This document shows positions 1 through 9,573 of a DNA stretch of 58,152 nucleotides, one piece after another. Under the pieces are notes generated by a model, which worked only from the letters and a program-made list of their open reading frames with translations, was not told the DNA's origin and searched no databases. The position numbers and the translations under genes were made by a program. Each line of letters starts with the position of its first letter. The stretch's first letter is position 1. Source of the DNA: Clostridia bacterium (lineage in GTDB: Bacteria > Bacillota > Clostridia > Monoglobales > Monoglobaceae); contig JAFYXJ010000011.1 in assembly GCA_017546205.1 (NCBI GenBank), positions 1 to 58,152 on the forward strand, written 5' to 3'.

Positions 1-2
1 CT

Positions 3-542
3 GACTGGAACATCGTTCCTGAAATTATGATTCCGCTTGTTGGCGACATCAAAGAGCTTAAGTATGTTAAGAATGACGTTGTTGCTACAGCTGATGAAGA
101 AATAGCTACTGCAGGCATCGAGCTTAAGTACGAGGTTGGTACTATGATTGAAATTCCGAGAGCTGCTCTTACAGCTGACGTAATTGCAAGTGAAGCTGAA
201 TTCTTCTGCTTCGGTACAAACGACTTAACTCAGATGACATACGGCTTCTCTCGTGATGATGCAGGTAAGTTCTTGGATGCATACTATGATGCAAAAATCT
301 TTGAGAACGATCCGTTCGCAAAACTCGACCAGACCGGTGTTGGTCAGTTGATGAAGTTGGCAGTTGAACTGGGTAAGAAAGTTCGTCCTGAAATGCACTG
401 CGGTATCTGCGGTGAGCACGGCGGCGACCCTGTATCTGTTGAGTTCTGTCACACCATTGGTCTTGACTATGTATCCTGTTCTCCCTTCCGCGTTCCCATC
501 GCAAGATTGGCAGCGGCTCAGGCAGCAATCAAGGAAAACTAA
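3..542 (+). CDS. ppdK: Pyruvate, phosphate dikinase, C-terminal part (5' end outside window)
   Basis: The reading frame is open from the left edge and ends with TAA at 540-542. It carries the end of the PEP-binding TIM barrel of [12 protein letters not shown], then [20 protein letters not shown] and a C-terminal [14 protein letters not shown] segment whose cysteine is the catalytic acid/base of the family. PPDK interconverts pyruvate, ATP and phosphate with PEP, AMP and pyrophosphate in the cytoplasm, a common glycolytic step in anaerobic Clostridia. About 180 of the usual 870-880 residues are visible. A strong terminator follows directly, so it ends its transcription unit. Confidence 0.97.
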   Translation, partial: DWNIVPEIMIPLVGDIKELKYVKNDVVATADEEIATAGIELKYEVGTMIEIPRAALTADVIASEAEFFCFGTNDLTQMTYGFSRDDAGKFLDAYYDAKIFENDPFAKLDQTGVGQLMKLAVELGKKVRPEMHCGICGEHGGDPVSVEFCHTIGLDYVSCSPFRVPIARLAAAQAAIKEN

Positions 543-560
543 TCACAACAGTAATATGAA

Positions 561-592
561 AACCGCAAGCATTTCTGCTTGCGGTTTTTTCT
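561..592 (+). terminator. Rho-independent terminator after ppdK
   Basis: A 10-bp perfect stem, AACCGCAAGC (561-570) with GCTTGCGGTT (577-586), has a six-base loop and continues into TTTTTTC. It separates ppdK from the IclR operon. Confidence 0.93.
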
Positions 593-620
593 TGACTTTT
601 TTCTTTTTCCATGATATTCT
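592..620 (+). promoter_or_regulatory. Promoter of the IclR / glycyl-radical-enzyme operon
   Basis: TTGACT (592-597), 17 bases, TATTCT (615-620), about 40 bases before the IclR start codon, whose ribosome site is AGGGGAG. Confidence 0.7.
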
Positions 621-658
621 TATCATAGTTTTACAAATATATAAAACAGGGGAGTCTT

Positions 659-1375
659 ATGAAAGAACAAAAGCACCCGGCACCGGCAATTGCCGCAGCC
701 ATTAAAATTATAAACAGCATTGCAGCATCCAACACACCACTGGGTCTCTCAGAGATTTGCACACTCACAGGGCTTAATTCCAATATGGTTTCCCGCGCAC
801 TTTGCGAATTGACCGCCGGAGGTTGGATTGTTCTGCATCCGGACACCAATAAGTTTTCTTTAACCCTACAATTGTTCCGAGTCGGCAGTACCGCTCTACA
901 TAAGAAAACTTTAACCGCCTGTGCACCCCCTTACATGGAGCGACTGAACAAAACTACCGGCGAAACGATTCAACTTGCCGTAATGCATAATCAAGAACTA
1001 ATCTATATTAACCAAATTGAATCTAAAAAGGAAGCATCCATCAAGGGACAAATTGGTGCATCCTATCCTATAGATATCACTGCACCAGGCAAAGTCTTTC
1101 GTGCCTTCTCCTTTCGGGATGTCTCCTTGGAATCGGTAATCCAAAATGGATACGCCACCGATAATGAAGAATACAGCCGCGGTGTCCTCTGTATTGCCGC
1201 TCCGGTTTTTGACTATACCGGTTCCGTAATCGCAACAATCAATCTTGCCTCCCTGACTGTGAATATCAGCATGGAAGAAATGATAAACCGATACGCCCCT
1301 CTTCTTCTTCAAGAAACCAAATCCTTATCAGAAGAACTGGGATATACCTTTGAGAAAGGAGCGTTCACCCAATGA
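659..1375 (+). CDS. IclR-family transcriptional regulator
   Basis: The 238-residue protein has the usual IclR length. Residues about 8-60 form the winged helix-turn-helix (AIKIINSIAASNTPLGLSEI..., TGLNSNMVSRALCEL). The rest is the effector-binding domain, with IYINQIESKK and SYPIDITAPGKVFRAF typical of the family. The ATG at 659 follows AGGGGAG. Its stop overlaps the start of the glycyl-radical enzyme gene (ATGA at 1372), so the regulator is the first gene of the operon it probably controls. IclR proteins usually sense small aromatic or carboxylic acids, but the ligand here cannot be read from the sequence. Confidence 0.92.
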   Translation: MKEQKHPAPAIAAAIKIINSIAASNTPLGLSEICTLTGLNSNMVSRALCELTAGGWIVLHPDTNKFSLTLQLFRVGSTALHKKTLTACAPPYMERLNKTTGETIQLAVMHNQELIYINQIESKKEASIKGQIGASYPIDITAPGKVFRAFSFRDVSLESVIQNGYATDNEEYSRGVLCIAAPVFDYTGSVIATINLASLTVNISMEEMINRYAPLLLQETKSLSEELGYTFEKGAFTQ

Positions 1376-3414
1376 AAACTATACAAGAATTAAAATCCTG
1401 CATCAAAAAGGATTCCTTAGCCTGGGCTGATGCGGATAACCAACTGCGTATCAATTGCAGAGCACAAGCCTGCCAAACCTTTGCGGAAAATACTGCTCTG
1501 GAAAAAACTATGGAATATTTACGCCTCTATGACATGTCTTTTGCCCCCTACATCAGCGATGACCTGATGCTTGCGGGTGGAGGCGGAAATTTTCGTCTGG
1601 AAGAAATTGAAGGTTTGACCGGAGATGGTGGTCATTATTGTCCTAATTTTGAAAAACTTCTTTCTTTGGGCGTGTGTGGTTTATATCAGGACATAGAATC
1701 CCGAATACCATCCTCTCCCTCAGAAGAGAAAACTCGTACAACATATTTGGAAACTTTACAATTGTTCATCAAATATATGCAAAAGCACAAAAAACTGGCT
1801 GAGGAAAAAAGCGTTATTGCCGTTGGGTCGCAAAAAGAAAACTTGTTACGCATGGCAGCAGATATTGATGTTATTTGCAATCAAAAACCCTCCACATTTT
1901 TACAAGGGCTGCAACTATTGTGGTTTGCAAACTGCTACATTCATCTAAAGCCAAGAACCGATACTATCACCTTTGGCAATCTGGATCGCACTCTGCACCC
2001 GCTTTATCAACGGGATAAACAAAACAATAACTTAACACCTGAATCTGCAAAAAAACAAATTTGCCATTTCTTTCTTGCTTTTGAAACTATGGCGAGGGAT
2101 ACACAAAACATTGTTCTTGGTGGTTCTGATTCCACAGGGCAATATTTTGAAACAGACCTTACAAGATTGTTTCTGCAAGCACAGGCAATTACCCGTCTGG
2201 AAGAGCCGGTCTTGTCCTTAAAAATCAGGCCTGATACCTCAGATAATGTCTGGGATGACGCTATCAACCTTCTATCCGGAGGTGGTGGCATGCCCTCCTT
2301 TTTGAACGATCCTCTTTATATTGAAGGCTTAAAACAGGCAGGTTTTTCTGCAACAGAGGCAAACACCTTTGCCAACGTTGGTTGCTATGAAGGAACACCC
2401 TACGGAAACACTTTCGGTTCCACGGTTACATTTATATGGCGCCTGGCCGAGGAATTCGTTGCATTCTTCCGTTCCTGTGCAGATTACCCCAGCTTTGAAT
2501 CTTTGCTGGATGGTTGGCATAGCCACCTAACCAATCAATATATCCATGAAAAATTGCCCTTTCAAAAAAAACAAAGGTACGAAGAGCTTTACCATCTTTC
2601 TGCCAGCACTTTCAGCGGATGTTTTATTGATGGTTGTGTAGAGAACCTACGGCTGCCCGAGCAAGAAGGGGCAAAAAATAATATTTTAGGTATCAACCTT
2701 GGTGGTTTGGGAACTATTGTGGACTCTTTGCTGTGTATCAAACATTTTGTATATGACACAAAAACATGGTCCCTGGAATTTTTGAAAACACAGGTGTTAG
2801 AAAATTACCCTGACAGTTCTGTCCTTTCTGCCATTCGCGCATTTCCGTACCGCTTTGGTTCTTGCGAAGAATTCAGCGTATCACTTGCATCTCAGGAAGC
2901 AACTTTTTTACATACGCTGATAAAAAGCAATCCTTTAAGCAATACGATACTCTCCACACCCGGTCTTTTTATTTTTTCCAACGATATTATGGGTACCGAA
3001 ACTTTAGAAGCAACTCCGGACGGAAGGAGAAAAGGCGACCGATACTCCTATGGCGCGTCTGCATCCGAACTTCTCCCCCATCGAGATATTACCAAGGTGC
3101 TCCTTTCCAGCGCATCCTTACCTTTAGTTTTATTTCCTAACGGCGCACCACAAACCGTTAATCTTATGCCTGAATTAGCACAAACAGACAAAGGGAAACA
3201 GGTAATCCGCACCATGGTACAAACATATTTTCAGGAAGGCGGTAGTCATATTCATGTTAATGTCGCAAATCCGGATGTTTTGCGAGATGCCCAAAAAAAT
3301 CCACAGCAGTACACCGATTTATTGATTCGAATCAGCGGACACACGGAGCCTTTTATTCGTCTGGACAAAAAAATGCAAGACGCATTGATTGTCCGTTCGC
3401 AAATGGGGTGCTGA
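1372..3414 (+). CDS. Compact glycyl-radical enzyme (PFL-like), substrate unknown
   Basis: The 680-residue protein has the signatures of the PFL/glycyl-radical superfamily. The thiyl site is GCYEG with Cys338 and Glu340 (GCxE as in lyases and dehydratases). A TPDGRRKGDRYSYGASAS segment precedes a C-terminal radical loop RISGHTEPF with Gly656, where most relatives have RVxGY. It is clearly shorter than the usual 780-850 residues of PFL, glycerol dehydratase or choline lyase. Cys338 would take the radical from Gly656 and abstract hydrogen from the substrate. The activase gene starts at the next base after the stop. Which reaction it runs (C-C lyase, dehydratase, decarboxylase) is not assignable. 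The frame is intact. Confidence 0.88.
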   Translation: MKTIQELKSCIKKDSLAWADADNQLRINCRAQACQTFAENTALEKTMEYLRLYDMSFAPYISDDLMLAGGGGNFRLEEIEGLTGDGGHYCPNFEKLLSLGVCGLYQDIESRIPSSPSEEKTRTTYLETLQLFIKYMQKHKKLAEEKSVIAVGSQKENLLRMAADIDVICNQKPSTFLQGLQLLWFANCYIHLKPRTDTITFGNLDRTLHPLYQRDKQNNNLTPESAKKQICHFFLAFETMARDTQNIVLGGSDSTGQYFETDLTRLFLQAQAITRLEEPVLSLKIRPDTSDNVWDDAINLLSGGGGMPSFLNDPLYIEGLKQAGFSATEANTFANVGCYEGTPYGNTFGSTVTFIWRLAEEFVAFFRSCADYPSFESLLDGWHSHLTNQYIHEKLPFQKKQRYEELYHLSASTFSGCFIDGCVENLRLPEQEGAKNNILGINLGGLGTIVDSLLCIKHFVYDTKTWSLEFLKTQVLENYPDSSVLSAIRAFPYRFGSCEEFSVSLASQEATFLHTLIKSNPLSNTILSTPGLFIFSNDIMGTETLEATPDGRRKGDRYSYGASASELLPHRDITKVLLSSASLPLVLFPNGAPQTVNLMPELAQTDKGKQVIRTMVQTYFQEGGSHIHVNVANPDVLRDAQKNPQQYTDLLIRISGHTEPFIRLDKKMQDALIVRSQMGC

Positions 3415-4347
3415 ATGAATACTACAGGAACTATTTTTGAAATTCAACATTTAGCAAGTTTTGATGGGCCCGGCATTCGCACTGTGGTTTATTTGAAAGG
3501 ATGCCCTTTACATTGCCTATGGTGTCATAACCCGGAAGGGCTCTTGTTGCAAACACAAATTTTTTACAACCCCGAACGATGCATTGCCTGCGGACATTGC
3601 GTTGATGTTTGTACCGAGCACTGTCACAAAATCCACGAACATCAACATCAATTTGCTCGCGATCATTGTCGCTGTTGCGGGGCCTGTGTTTCCTGCTGTT
3701 TTCCCCACGCCATAGAACAAACGGGAAAAACAGTAACTGTACAAACCATTCTTGATGAGGTATCTATCGATATGCCGTTCTTCCAAAACACCGGAGGTGG
3801 GCTTACCCTTTCCGGCGGGGAACCTCTTATGCAACCCGAGTTTGCTTTTTCACTTCTTTCCCATGCGAAAGATCGTGGCATCCATACCTGTGTAGAAACA
3901 TCCGGGTTTTGTGACAAGAAAATATTGGCAAAAATTGCATCGATGACGGATTTGTTTCTTTTTGACATCAAGGAAAGTGACCCTGATTTGCATCTGGACT
4001 TTACCGGTGTTTCAAATCAGCGTATTCTTGAAAATCTGAAATACTTACAAGACATCCACAATCACATTATTCTTCGCTGCCCTATGATTCCAGATCTCAA
4101 TATGCGCACCGATCATTTCATTGCTATTGCCAAACTTGCACAACAATTTTCTTCTGTCAAAGCCATTGAATTGCTGCCTTACCATCCGATAGGACTTGCT
4201 AAATATTCGGCTTTGGCACAAACACCTCTTTATACAAATCCGCATTTTCTGGAAAAAGATTCCCTGTATCATGCTATAGAACTCATGAGACAATTTACCA
4301 ACAAACCCATAATGTTCCCCGGAAGCAACCATCCATCTGCTGAATAA
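3415..4347 (+). CDS. Glycyl-radical enzyme activating protein (radical SAM)
   Basis: This is a 310-residue radical SAM activase. Residues about 28-37 hold the CxxxCxxC motif (GCPLHCLWC) that binds the SAM-cleaving 4Fe-4S cluster. Residues about 55-100 are a ferredoxin-like insert with two cysteine clusters (CIACGHCVDVC, CRCCGACVSCC), as in most activases except PFL-activase proper. GGGLTLSGGEPLMQ is the SAM-binding GGE motif. It would place the glycyl radical on Gly656 of the upstream enzyme. The ATG directly abuts the TGA of that gene, so the two are translationally coupled. Confidence 0.95.
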   Translation: MNTTGTIFEIQHLASFDGPGIRTVVYLKGCPLHCLWCHNPEGLLLQTQIFYNPERCIACGHCVDVCTEHCHKIHEHQHQFARDHCRCCGACVSCCFPHAIEQTGKTVTVQTILDEVSIDMPFFQNTGGGLTLSGGEPLMQPEFAFSLLSHAKDRGIHTCVETSGFCDKKILAKIASMTDLFLFDIKESDPDLHLDFTGVSNQRILENLKYLQDIHNHIILRCPMIPDLNMRTDHFIAIAKLAQQFSSVKAIELLPYHPIGLAKYSALAQTPLYTNPHFLEKDSLYHAIELMRQFTNKPIMFPGSNHPSAE

Positions 4348-4351
4348 TAAA

Positions 4352-4384
4352 AAACTCCGCACGAATTATGCGGAGTTTTTCTTC
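4352..4384. terminator. Bidirectional terminator between the activase gene and rnpB
   Basis: The stem AAACTCCGCA (4352-4361) / TGCGGAGTTT (4369-4378) is followed by T-runs in both directions (TTTTTC on plus; TTTTTTATTATT on minus). It serves the glycyl-radical operon and the minus-strand rnpB. Confidence 0.9.
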
Positions 4385-4391
4385 ATTATAT

Positions 4392-4722
4392 AACAGCAAA
4401 CCGTAAGCCGGGTTTTGTCGTGGATGGTCATCTATCTGGGACGCATGTCACCACACGCCTCAAGCCGTCTTTTCGGGAGATGTCGGACCGACTTAGCCTC
4501 CCTGTCAGCGTTGCTCCGGATGGGGTTTACAGTGCCGCTATGTCACCATAGCCGCAGGTGAGCTCTTACCTCGCCTTTCCACCCTTACCTGTCAAAACAG
4601 GCGGTATCTTTCTGTTGCACTTTCCTTAGAGTCGCCTCCACAAGCCGTTAGCTTGCATCCTTGTCCTATGGAGCCCGGACTTTCCTCACATATTACTATG
4701 CGCGACCATCTGATTTACTGCA
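4392..4722 (-). ncRNA. rnpB: RNase P RNA, class A
   Basis: Read on the minus strand, the region has the conserved core of bacterial RNase P RNA: GAGGAAAGTCCGGGCTCC near the 5' end and ACAAAACCCGGCTTACGG near the 3' end, which together form helix P4. Terminal bases CAGTAAA (5', complement of 4714-4720) and TTTGCTG (3', complement of 4394-4400) pair to close P1. The length of about 330 bases fits a class A RNA. This is the catalytic subunit that trims tRNA 5' leaders. Exact ends are estimated from P1. Confidence 0.93.
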
Positions 4723-4797
4723 CAAACGCGATGTTTGTTCCTATGCCGAGCAAGTTGCCAAACCTTTGTTCGCATTCTGCCCAAGTCACAAGTGTTT

Positions 4798-5958
4798 TTA
4801 CAGTACAACCACCTTGATAACGCCGTCAACTGCAGCAATTGCATTCTTGACAGTAGAATCGCAAGTGCCGGCAATATCAATCATGGTGTATGCATTGTCG
4901 CCCTTACTCTTGTTCAACATATTTTCAATGTTTACACCGGCATCAGAAAGAGCATCGGTAAACTGTTTGAGCATGTTGGGAACATTCTTATGCAGAATTG
5001 TAATACGGGTACCATGTACTTTGCCCATATCGCAATTGGGGAAGTTCACACTGTTTTTAATGTTTCCGTTTTCCAGAAATTCTCTGATCTCATCTGCTGC
5101 CATGACTGCACAGTTTTCTTCACTTTCCGGTGTGGATGCACCTAAGTGGGGCATGCAAATAACATCATCTCTCTGAAGCAATGCCTCACTGCCAAAGTCA
5201 GTAACGTATGCAGCCAATTTGCCGCTGTCCAAAGCCGCCAGAACATCTGCCTCGTCAACCAGACTGTCACGAGAGAAATTGAGAAGACGTGCACCTTGTT
5301 TCATAATTGCAAATGCCTCAGAGTTGAACATACCCTTTGTCTGAGGAGTTGCAGGTACATGAATGGTGATATAATCAGCCTTTTCCAGAAGTGTCTGCAA
5401 ATCATTTGCCTTGTGTGCAAATCTGGTCAAGTGCCATGCTGCGTCTACCGACAGATATGGGTCATAACCAATAACATCCATACCCAGGTGATGTGCCGCA
5501 TTGGCAACCTTTACACCGATCGCACCCAGACCTACAATACCAAGGGTTTTTCCCTCAAGTTCGGGTCCTACAAAATCACCTTTTCCTTTTTCTACCAAAC
5601 CGGAAATTGCATCGCCTTGTCCAATCAGGGTTTTTGTCCAGTTGATACCCTGAACAATCTTTCTGGACGCCAGGAACAATCCTGCCAGAACCAGTTCCTT
5701 TACTGCATTGGCATTGGCACCGGGCGTATTAAATACTACAACACCCTGTTCGGTACATTTTTCAATGGGAATATTGTTGACCCCGGCACCTGCACGGGCA
5801 ACTGCACGCAAACTCTCGGGAAGTTCCATATCATGCATCTTGAAACTACGAAGGATAATACCATCCGGATTTGCAATCTCATCTGCACAAACATAATCTT
5901 CGCCCAGTCTGGACAAACCTTTTTTAGAAATTTTATTCAAAGTCTGAATCTGATACAT
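4798..5958 (-). CDS. serA: D-3-phosphoglycerate dehydrogenase, short ACT-domain form
   Basis: A 386-residue protein. It has a split substrate domain, a Rossmann NAD domain with GLGAIGVKVANAA (about residues 143-155), the catalytic Arg-Glu-His set ending in HLGAST, and a C-terminal ACT domain from about residue 310 (TILHKNVPNMLKQFTDAL). It oxidises 3-phosphoglycerate as the first step of serine synthesis, and the ACT domain probably senses serine. It starts 33 bases after serC with a ribosome site AGAAAGGTGTG and is co-transcribed with it. Confidence 0.95.
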   Translation of the reverse strand: MYQIQTLNKISKKGLSRLGEDYVCADEIANPDGIILRSFKMHDMELPESLRAVARAGAGVNNIPIEKCTEQGVVVFNTPGANANAVKELVLAGLFLASRKIVQGINWTKTLIGQGDAISGLVEKGKGDFVGPELEGKTLGIVGLGAIGVKVANAAHHLGMDVIGYDPYLSVDAAWHLTRFAHKANDLQTLLEKADYITIHVPATPQTKGMFNSEAFAIMKQGARLLNFSRDSLVDEADVLAALDSGKLAAYVTDFGSEALLQRDDVICMPHLGASTPESEENCAVMAADEIREFLENGNIKNSVNFPNCDMGKVHGTRITILHKNVPNMLKQFTDALSDAGVNIENMLNKSKGDNAYTMIDIAGTCDSTVKNAIAAVDGVIKVVVL

Positions 5959-5991
5959 GGTCTACACACCTTTCTGCGTAAAATCGTTTGA

Positions 5992-7071
5992 TTAGTTGTT
6001 TGCCTCAAATTCTTTCATGAACGCAACCAACGCTTCTACACCCTCAATGGGCATTGCATTGTAAATACTTGCACGCATGCCGCCAACGCTTCTGTGACCT
6101 TTCAGGTTTACAAAGCCTTTTGCTTTTGCTTCTGCAATGAATTTTGCATTCAGTTCTTCAGAATCGGTAACAAAAGGAACATTCATCAAAGAACGGTCTT
6201 CAGGAACAACCGTACCCTTGAACATCTTGGAATTATCCAGGAAGTTGTAAAGAAGTTCAGCCTTCTTCACATTCTTCTCATGCATCACTTTGATGCCACC
6301 CATGTTCTTAATCCACTCACAAACCATCTTTACAATATAAATTGCGTAGGTAGGGGGAGTATTGTACATAGAACCATTTTCGGAATGGGTATCATACTTG
6401 AGCATAGTAGGTGTAATATCCATAGCGTTACCAAGCAAATCCTCACGGATAATCACAACGGTCACCCCTGCAGGTCCCATATTCTTCTGTGCACCGGCAT
6501 AAATCATGCCAAACTTGCTGACATCTACTTCCTCCGACAAAATGCTGGAAGACATATCTGCAACAACAACAGCATCGCCAAAATCAGGCATGGTGTTAAA
6601 GTGGGTTCCATAAATGGTGTTATTGTAAGTAATGTGTACAAAATCCGCACCCGGAGTCAACATGGACTTATCTACCTCTGGCAGGTAAGAGAATGTTTTG
6701 TCTGCACTGGATGCAATGGCATGCGCCTCCAGATAACGCTGACCTTCCTGATATGCTTTCTTCGCCCACTGACCGGTAATCACGTAGTCAGCAACCTTAT
6801 TCTTGTTGCCCAGATTCAAAGGAATCATAGCAAATTGGGTAGATGCACCGCCCTGCAGAAACAATACCTTGTAATTGTCAGGAATATTCATGATCTCACG
6901 CAGGGTTGCCTCTGCTTCATCAATAATTGCCTGATACTCTTTGGAACGGTGGCTCATCTCCATAACTGATTGACCGCTTCCCGCACAATCCAGCATCTCT
7001 TTCTGTGCTCTTTCCAGAACCTCAACAGGAAGCATGGACGGACCGGCAGAAAAATTGTAAACTCTACTCAT
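5992..7071 (-). CDS. serC: Phosphoserine aminotransferase
   Basis: A 359-residue class V PLP aminotransferase. It begins MSRVYNFSAGPSMLP, typical of SerC, and has FLQGGAS for phosphate binding and YAGAQKNMGPAG with the PLP lysine. The C-terminal GHRSVGGMRASIYNAMP is diagnostic. It converts 3-phosphohydroxypyruvate and glutamate to phosphoserine. The ATG has an AGGAGG ribosome site eight bases upstream. It is first in a serC-serA operon. No serB is visible in this window. Confidence 0.97.
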   Translation of the reverse strand: MSRVYNFSAGPSMLPVEVLERAQKEMLDCAGSGQSVMEMSHRSKEYQAIIDEAEATLREIMNIPDNYKVLFLQGGASTQFAMIPLNLGNKNKVADYVITGQWAKKAYQEGQRYLEAHAIASSADKTFSYLPEVDKSMLTPGADFVHITYNNTIYGTHFNTMPDFGDAVVVADMSSSILSEEVDVSKFGMIYAGAQKNMGPAGVTVVIIREDLLGNAMDITPTMLKYDTHSENGSMYNTPPTYAIYIVKMVCEWIKNMGGIKVMHEKNVKKAELLYNFLDNSKMFKGTVVPEDRSLMNVPFVTDSEELNAKFIAEAKAKGFVNLKGHRSVGGMRASIYNAMPIEGVEALVAFMKEFEANN

Positions 7072-7129
7072 TAAACTTTCCTCCTATATTATAAAACTTA
7101 ATCTGATTCATATAAAAAGGTATTTTCTT

Positions 7130-7158
7130 ATTATATACCTAAAACCTCAAATCGTCAA
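7130..7158 (-). promoter_or_regulatory. Promoter of serC-serA
   Basis: On the minus strand TTGACG (complement of 7153-7158), 17 bases, TATAAT (complement of 7130-7135), about 60 bases before the serC ATG. Confidence 0.85.
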
Positions 7159-7192
7159 CTGTTTTTGACAAATTTTTATCAAATAAAATTCG

Positions 7193-7221
7193 TTGACAGA
7201 CGACCGGAACTGTTATAGAAT
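7193..7221 (+). promoter_or_regulatory. Promoter of the glycosyltransferase-CsaB gene
   Basis: TTGACA (7193-7198), 17 bases, TAGAAT (7216-7221), with the ribosome site AAAGGAG and ATG at 7258 downstream. Confidence 0.82.
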
Positions 7222-7257
7222 ATAGAGTAGCATAATATTGGCAAAAGGAGAATCTGT

Positions 7258-9573
7258 ATGCGTGTTCTAATGGCTACTATGAAACTGGATATCGGCGGTG
7301 CGGAAACCCATATCGTAGAACTTTCCAAAGCTTTGAAACGGCGTGGGGTGGAGGTTATTGTTGCCTCCAACGGCGGTGCGTACGAACAAGAACTAAAAGA
7401 TGCCGGCATCCGTCACATCAAAGTCCCTTTTCACAGCAAAAACCCCATTTCCATGCGCCGTGCCTACTTTGCGCTGAAACAGATTATCTTTCAATACAAG
7501 ATTGATGTGGTTCATGCCCACGCAAGAATTCCCGCATTTTTATGCGGACTTCTCCACAACCGGTATCATTTTCGGTTTGTGACAACCGCCCACTGGGTAT
7601 TCAGCACACGATTTCCCTATAATATTCTCACCCGTTGGGGCGACCGTTCCCTTGCTGTCAGCGAGGATATTAAAACCTATCTGATGGACAACTTTGGCAT
7701 TCAGGAAGATGCGATCCGTGTCACCATCAACGGCATTGATACCGAAAAATTTTCCAAAGATACCGATTTTTCTTCTGTGGCAGAAGAATTTGACTTACAA
7801 CCGGACAAACTGCGGATTACCTATTGCAGCCGGATGGATACCGACCGTTCCCTTGCGGCGCATAAACTGATTGCCGTTTCCGAAGAATTGGCGTCTCAGT
7901 TCCCTAATCTGGAAATACTTCTGGTAGGCGGTGGCAATGATTATGTTGCCATTCAGGAAGAAGCCGATGCAGTCAATGCCCGCGTGGGACGGCGGTTGCT
8001 GATTACCACCGGAAGCCGTACCGACATCAATCAATTTGCTGCAGCCGGCGATTTGTTTATCGGCGTCAGCCGTGCCGCTTTGGAAGCAATGGCTTGCGAA
8101 AAACCTGCCATTATTGCCGGCAACGAAGGCTATATCGGCATTTTTGACCAGGATAAATTGGATGTTTCCATTGCAACCAATTTCTGTTGCCGGGGATGCG
8201 GAGAAACCACCGAAGATGTTTTGAAACAAGATATCATCACCGTCCTGTCTGCCCATGAAGAGGAACGACGCCGACTGGGGGCATTCTCCCGAGAAACCGT
8301 TCTTAAGCACTATTCTATGGACACTATGGCAGACGACGCTATGAAACTATATGTTTCCATTATCAAAAACAGTCCTATTAATGAAGTTTCTGTTCAGGAA
8401 TTCCCTGACATTGACGCTTATTTGCTGACCAATCCCGTTCGGGAGTCCAAGGGAAAAATTGACATTATGATTTCCGGCTATTATGGTTTTCACAATAGCG
8501 GAGATGATTCTATTCTGAAAGCCATGGTAGACAGCATCAGTTCCTCCCGTCCGGATTTGCGTATCCTTGCCCTTTCCAATGACCCCAGCGAAACCAAAAC
8601 AGTTTATGGCATTGATTCCATTCATCGGTTTAATCTCCCGCTGATTCTTTGGAACATGCGAAAAACCCGGCTGTTAATCAGCGGTGGCGGAAGCCTGATT
8701 CAGGATGTAACTTCCGATAAATCTCTTGCTTACTATCTGGGCATTATCCGGATGGCAAAAGCCATGGGAGCAAAAGTCATGCTTTATGCCAACGGCATCG
8801 GACCCATTGAACACGAGAAAAATCATAAGCGGATTCGTGACGTCTTAAATCAGGTAGACCTAATTACCCTTCGAGACCCGTCTTCTCTGGAAGAGTTAAA
8901 GCGATTTGATGTGAACAGTCCCCGTGTTCTGGTGACCGCCGATCCGGCATTTCACCTGACGGCGGCAAGCCCTGAAGAATCTGCCCTTTTGGTCAGCCGT
9001 ACCGGTCTTCCTGAGGGAAAACCGTATTGCTGTATTGCACTTCGTCCATGGAAGAACGCCGACAAGGATATGGAAAAAGTCGTCGCCATGGTGGCAGACT
9101 ATATCAAACAATCCTATGATATGGAAATTCTTTTGGTTCCCATGCAACAAAACAAAGATATGGCAACCGCTGAAGCCGTCCTTGCCTCAATGAAAGAACC
9201 GGGATATCTGCTCCGTGATGCCGCCTCCCCCTCACAATTGATGGGTATTGTAGGCGGTGCCGAACTGATTCTTGGTATGCGATTGCACATTTTGATTTAT
9301 GCAGCAAAGATGGGAACACCGGTCATCGGTCTTACCTACGATCCCAAAGTGGAATCCATCATGCAATATATCGGACAAACATTGATAGAACCGGTAGCAC
9401 ATATCAACCCCCTGACTCTTTGCAGAAAAGTCGACACCGTGATGTCCACCAAAGAAACCATTGAGCAGGAACTGGAAACCGTGGCACAGGGTGCCAGAGA
9501 AAAAGCGCTGACCAACACCAAACTGGCTTTGGAACTTTTGGACAGCACAGAAAGCAAAGGTATGGAAGCATGA
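7258..9573 (+). CDS. Fusion of GT4 glycosyltransferase and CsaB-type polysaccharide pyruvyltransferase
   Basis: A 771-residue two-domain protein. Residues 1 to about 370 are a GT-B glycosyltransferase of family 4: MKLDIGGAETHIVELSKAL at the N terminus, and GVSRAALEAMACEKPAIIAG carrying the nucleotide-sugar EAMA motif. From about residue 398 it matches CsaB: ISGYYGFHNSGDDSIL, LLISGGGSLIQDVTS, YANGIGPI, then LGMRLHILIYAAKMGTPVIGL. CsaB proteins add pyruvate ketals to cell-wall glycans so that SLH-domain proteins can bind. No signal peptide or membrane helix is seen, so it is probably cytoplasmic. The frame is uninterrupted across the junction. It is followed, with a four-base overlap, by a small unknown gene. 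Confidence 0.9.
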   Translation: MRVLMATMKLDIGGAETHIVELSKALKRRGVEVIVASNGGAYEQELKDAGIRHIKVPFHSKNPISMRRAYFALKQIIFQYKIDVVHAHARIPAFLCGLLHNRYHFRFVTTAHWVFSTRFPYNILTRWGDRSLAVSEDIKTYLMDNFGIQEDAIRVTINGIDTEKFSKDTDFSSVAEEFDLQPDKLRITYCSRMDTDRSLAAHKLIAVSEELASQFPNLEILLVGGGNDYVAIQEEADAVNARVGRRLLITTGSRTDINQFAAAGDLFIGVSRAALEAMACEKPAIIAGNEGYIGIFDQDKLDVSIATNFCCRGCGETTEDVLKQDIITVLSAHEEERRRLGAFSRETVLKHYSMDTMADDAMKLYVSIIKNSPINEVSVQEFPDIDAYLLTNPVRESKGKIDIMISGYYGFHNSGDDSILKAMVDSISSSRPDLRILALSNDPSETKTVYGIDSIHRFNLPLILWNMRKTRLLISGGGSLIQDVTSDKSLAYYLGIIRMAKAMGAKVMLYANGIGPIEHEKNHKRIRDVLNQVDLITLRDPSSLEELKRFDVNSPRVLVTADPAFHLTAASPEESALLVSRTGLPEGKPYCCIALRPWKNADKDMEKVVAMVADYIKQSYDMEILLVPMQQNKDMATAEAVLASMKEPGYLLRDAASPSQLMGIVGGAELILGMRLHILIYAAKMGTPVIGLTYDPKVESIMQYIGQTLIEPVAHINPLTLCRKVDTVMSTKETIEQELETVAQGAREKALTNTKLALELLDSTESKGMEA

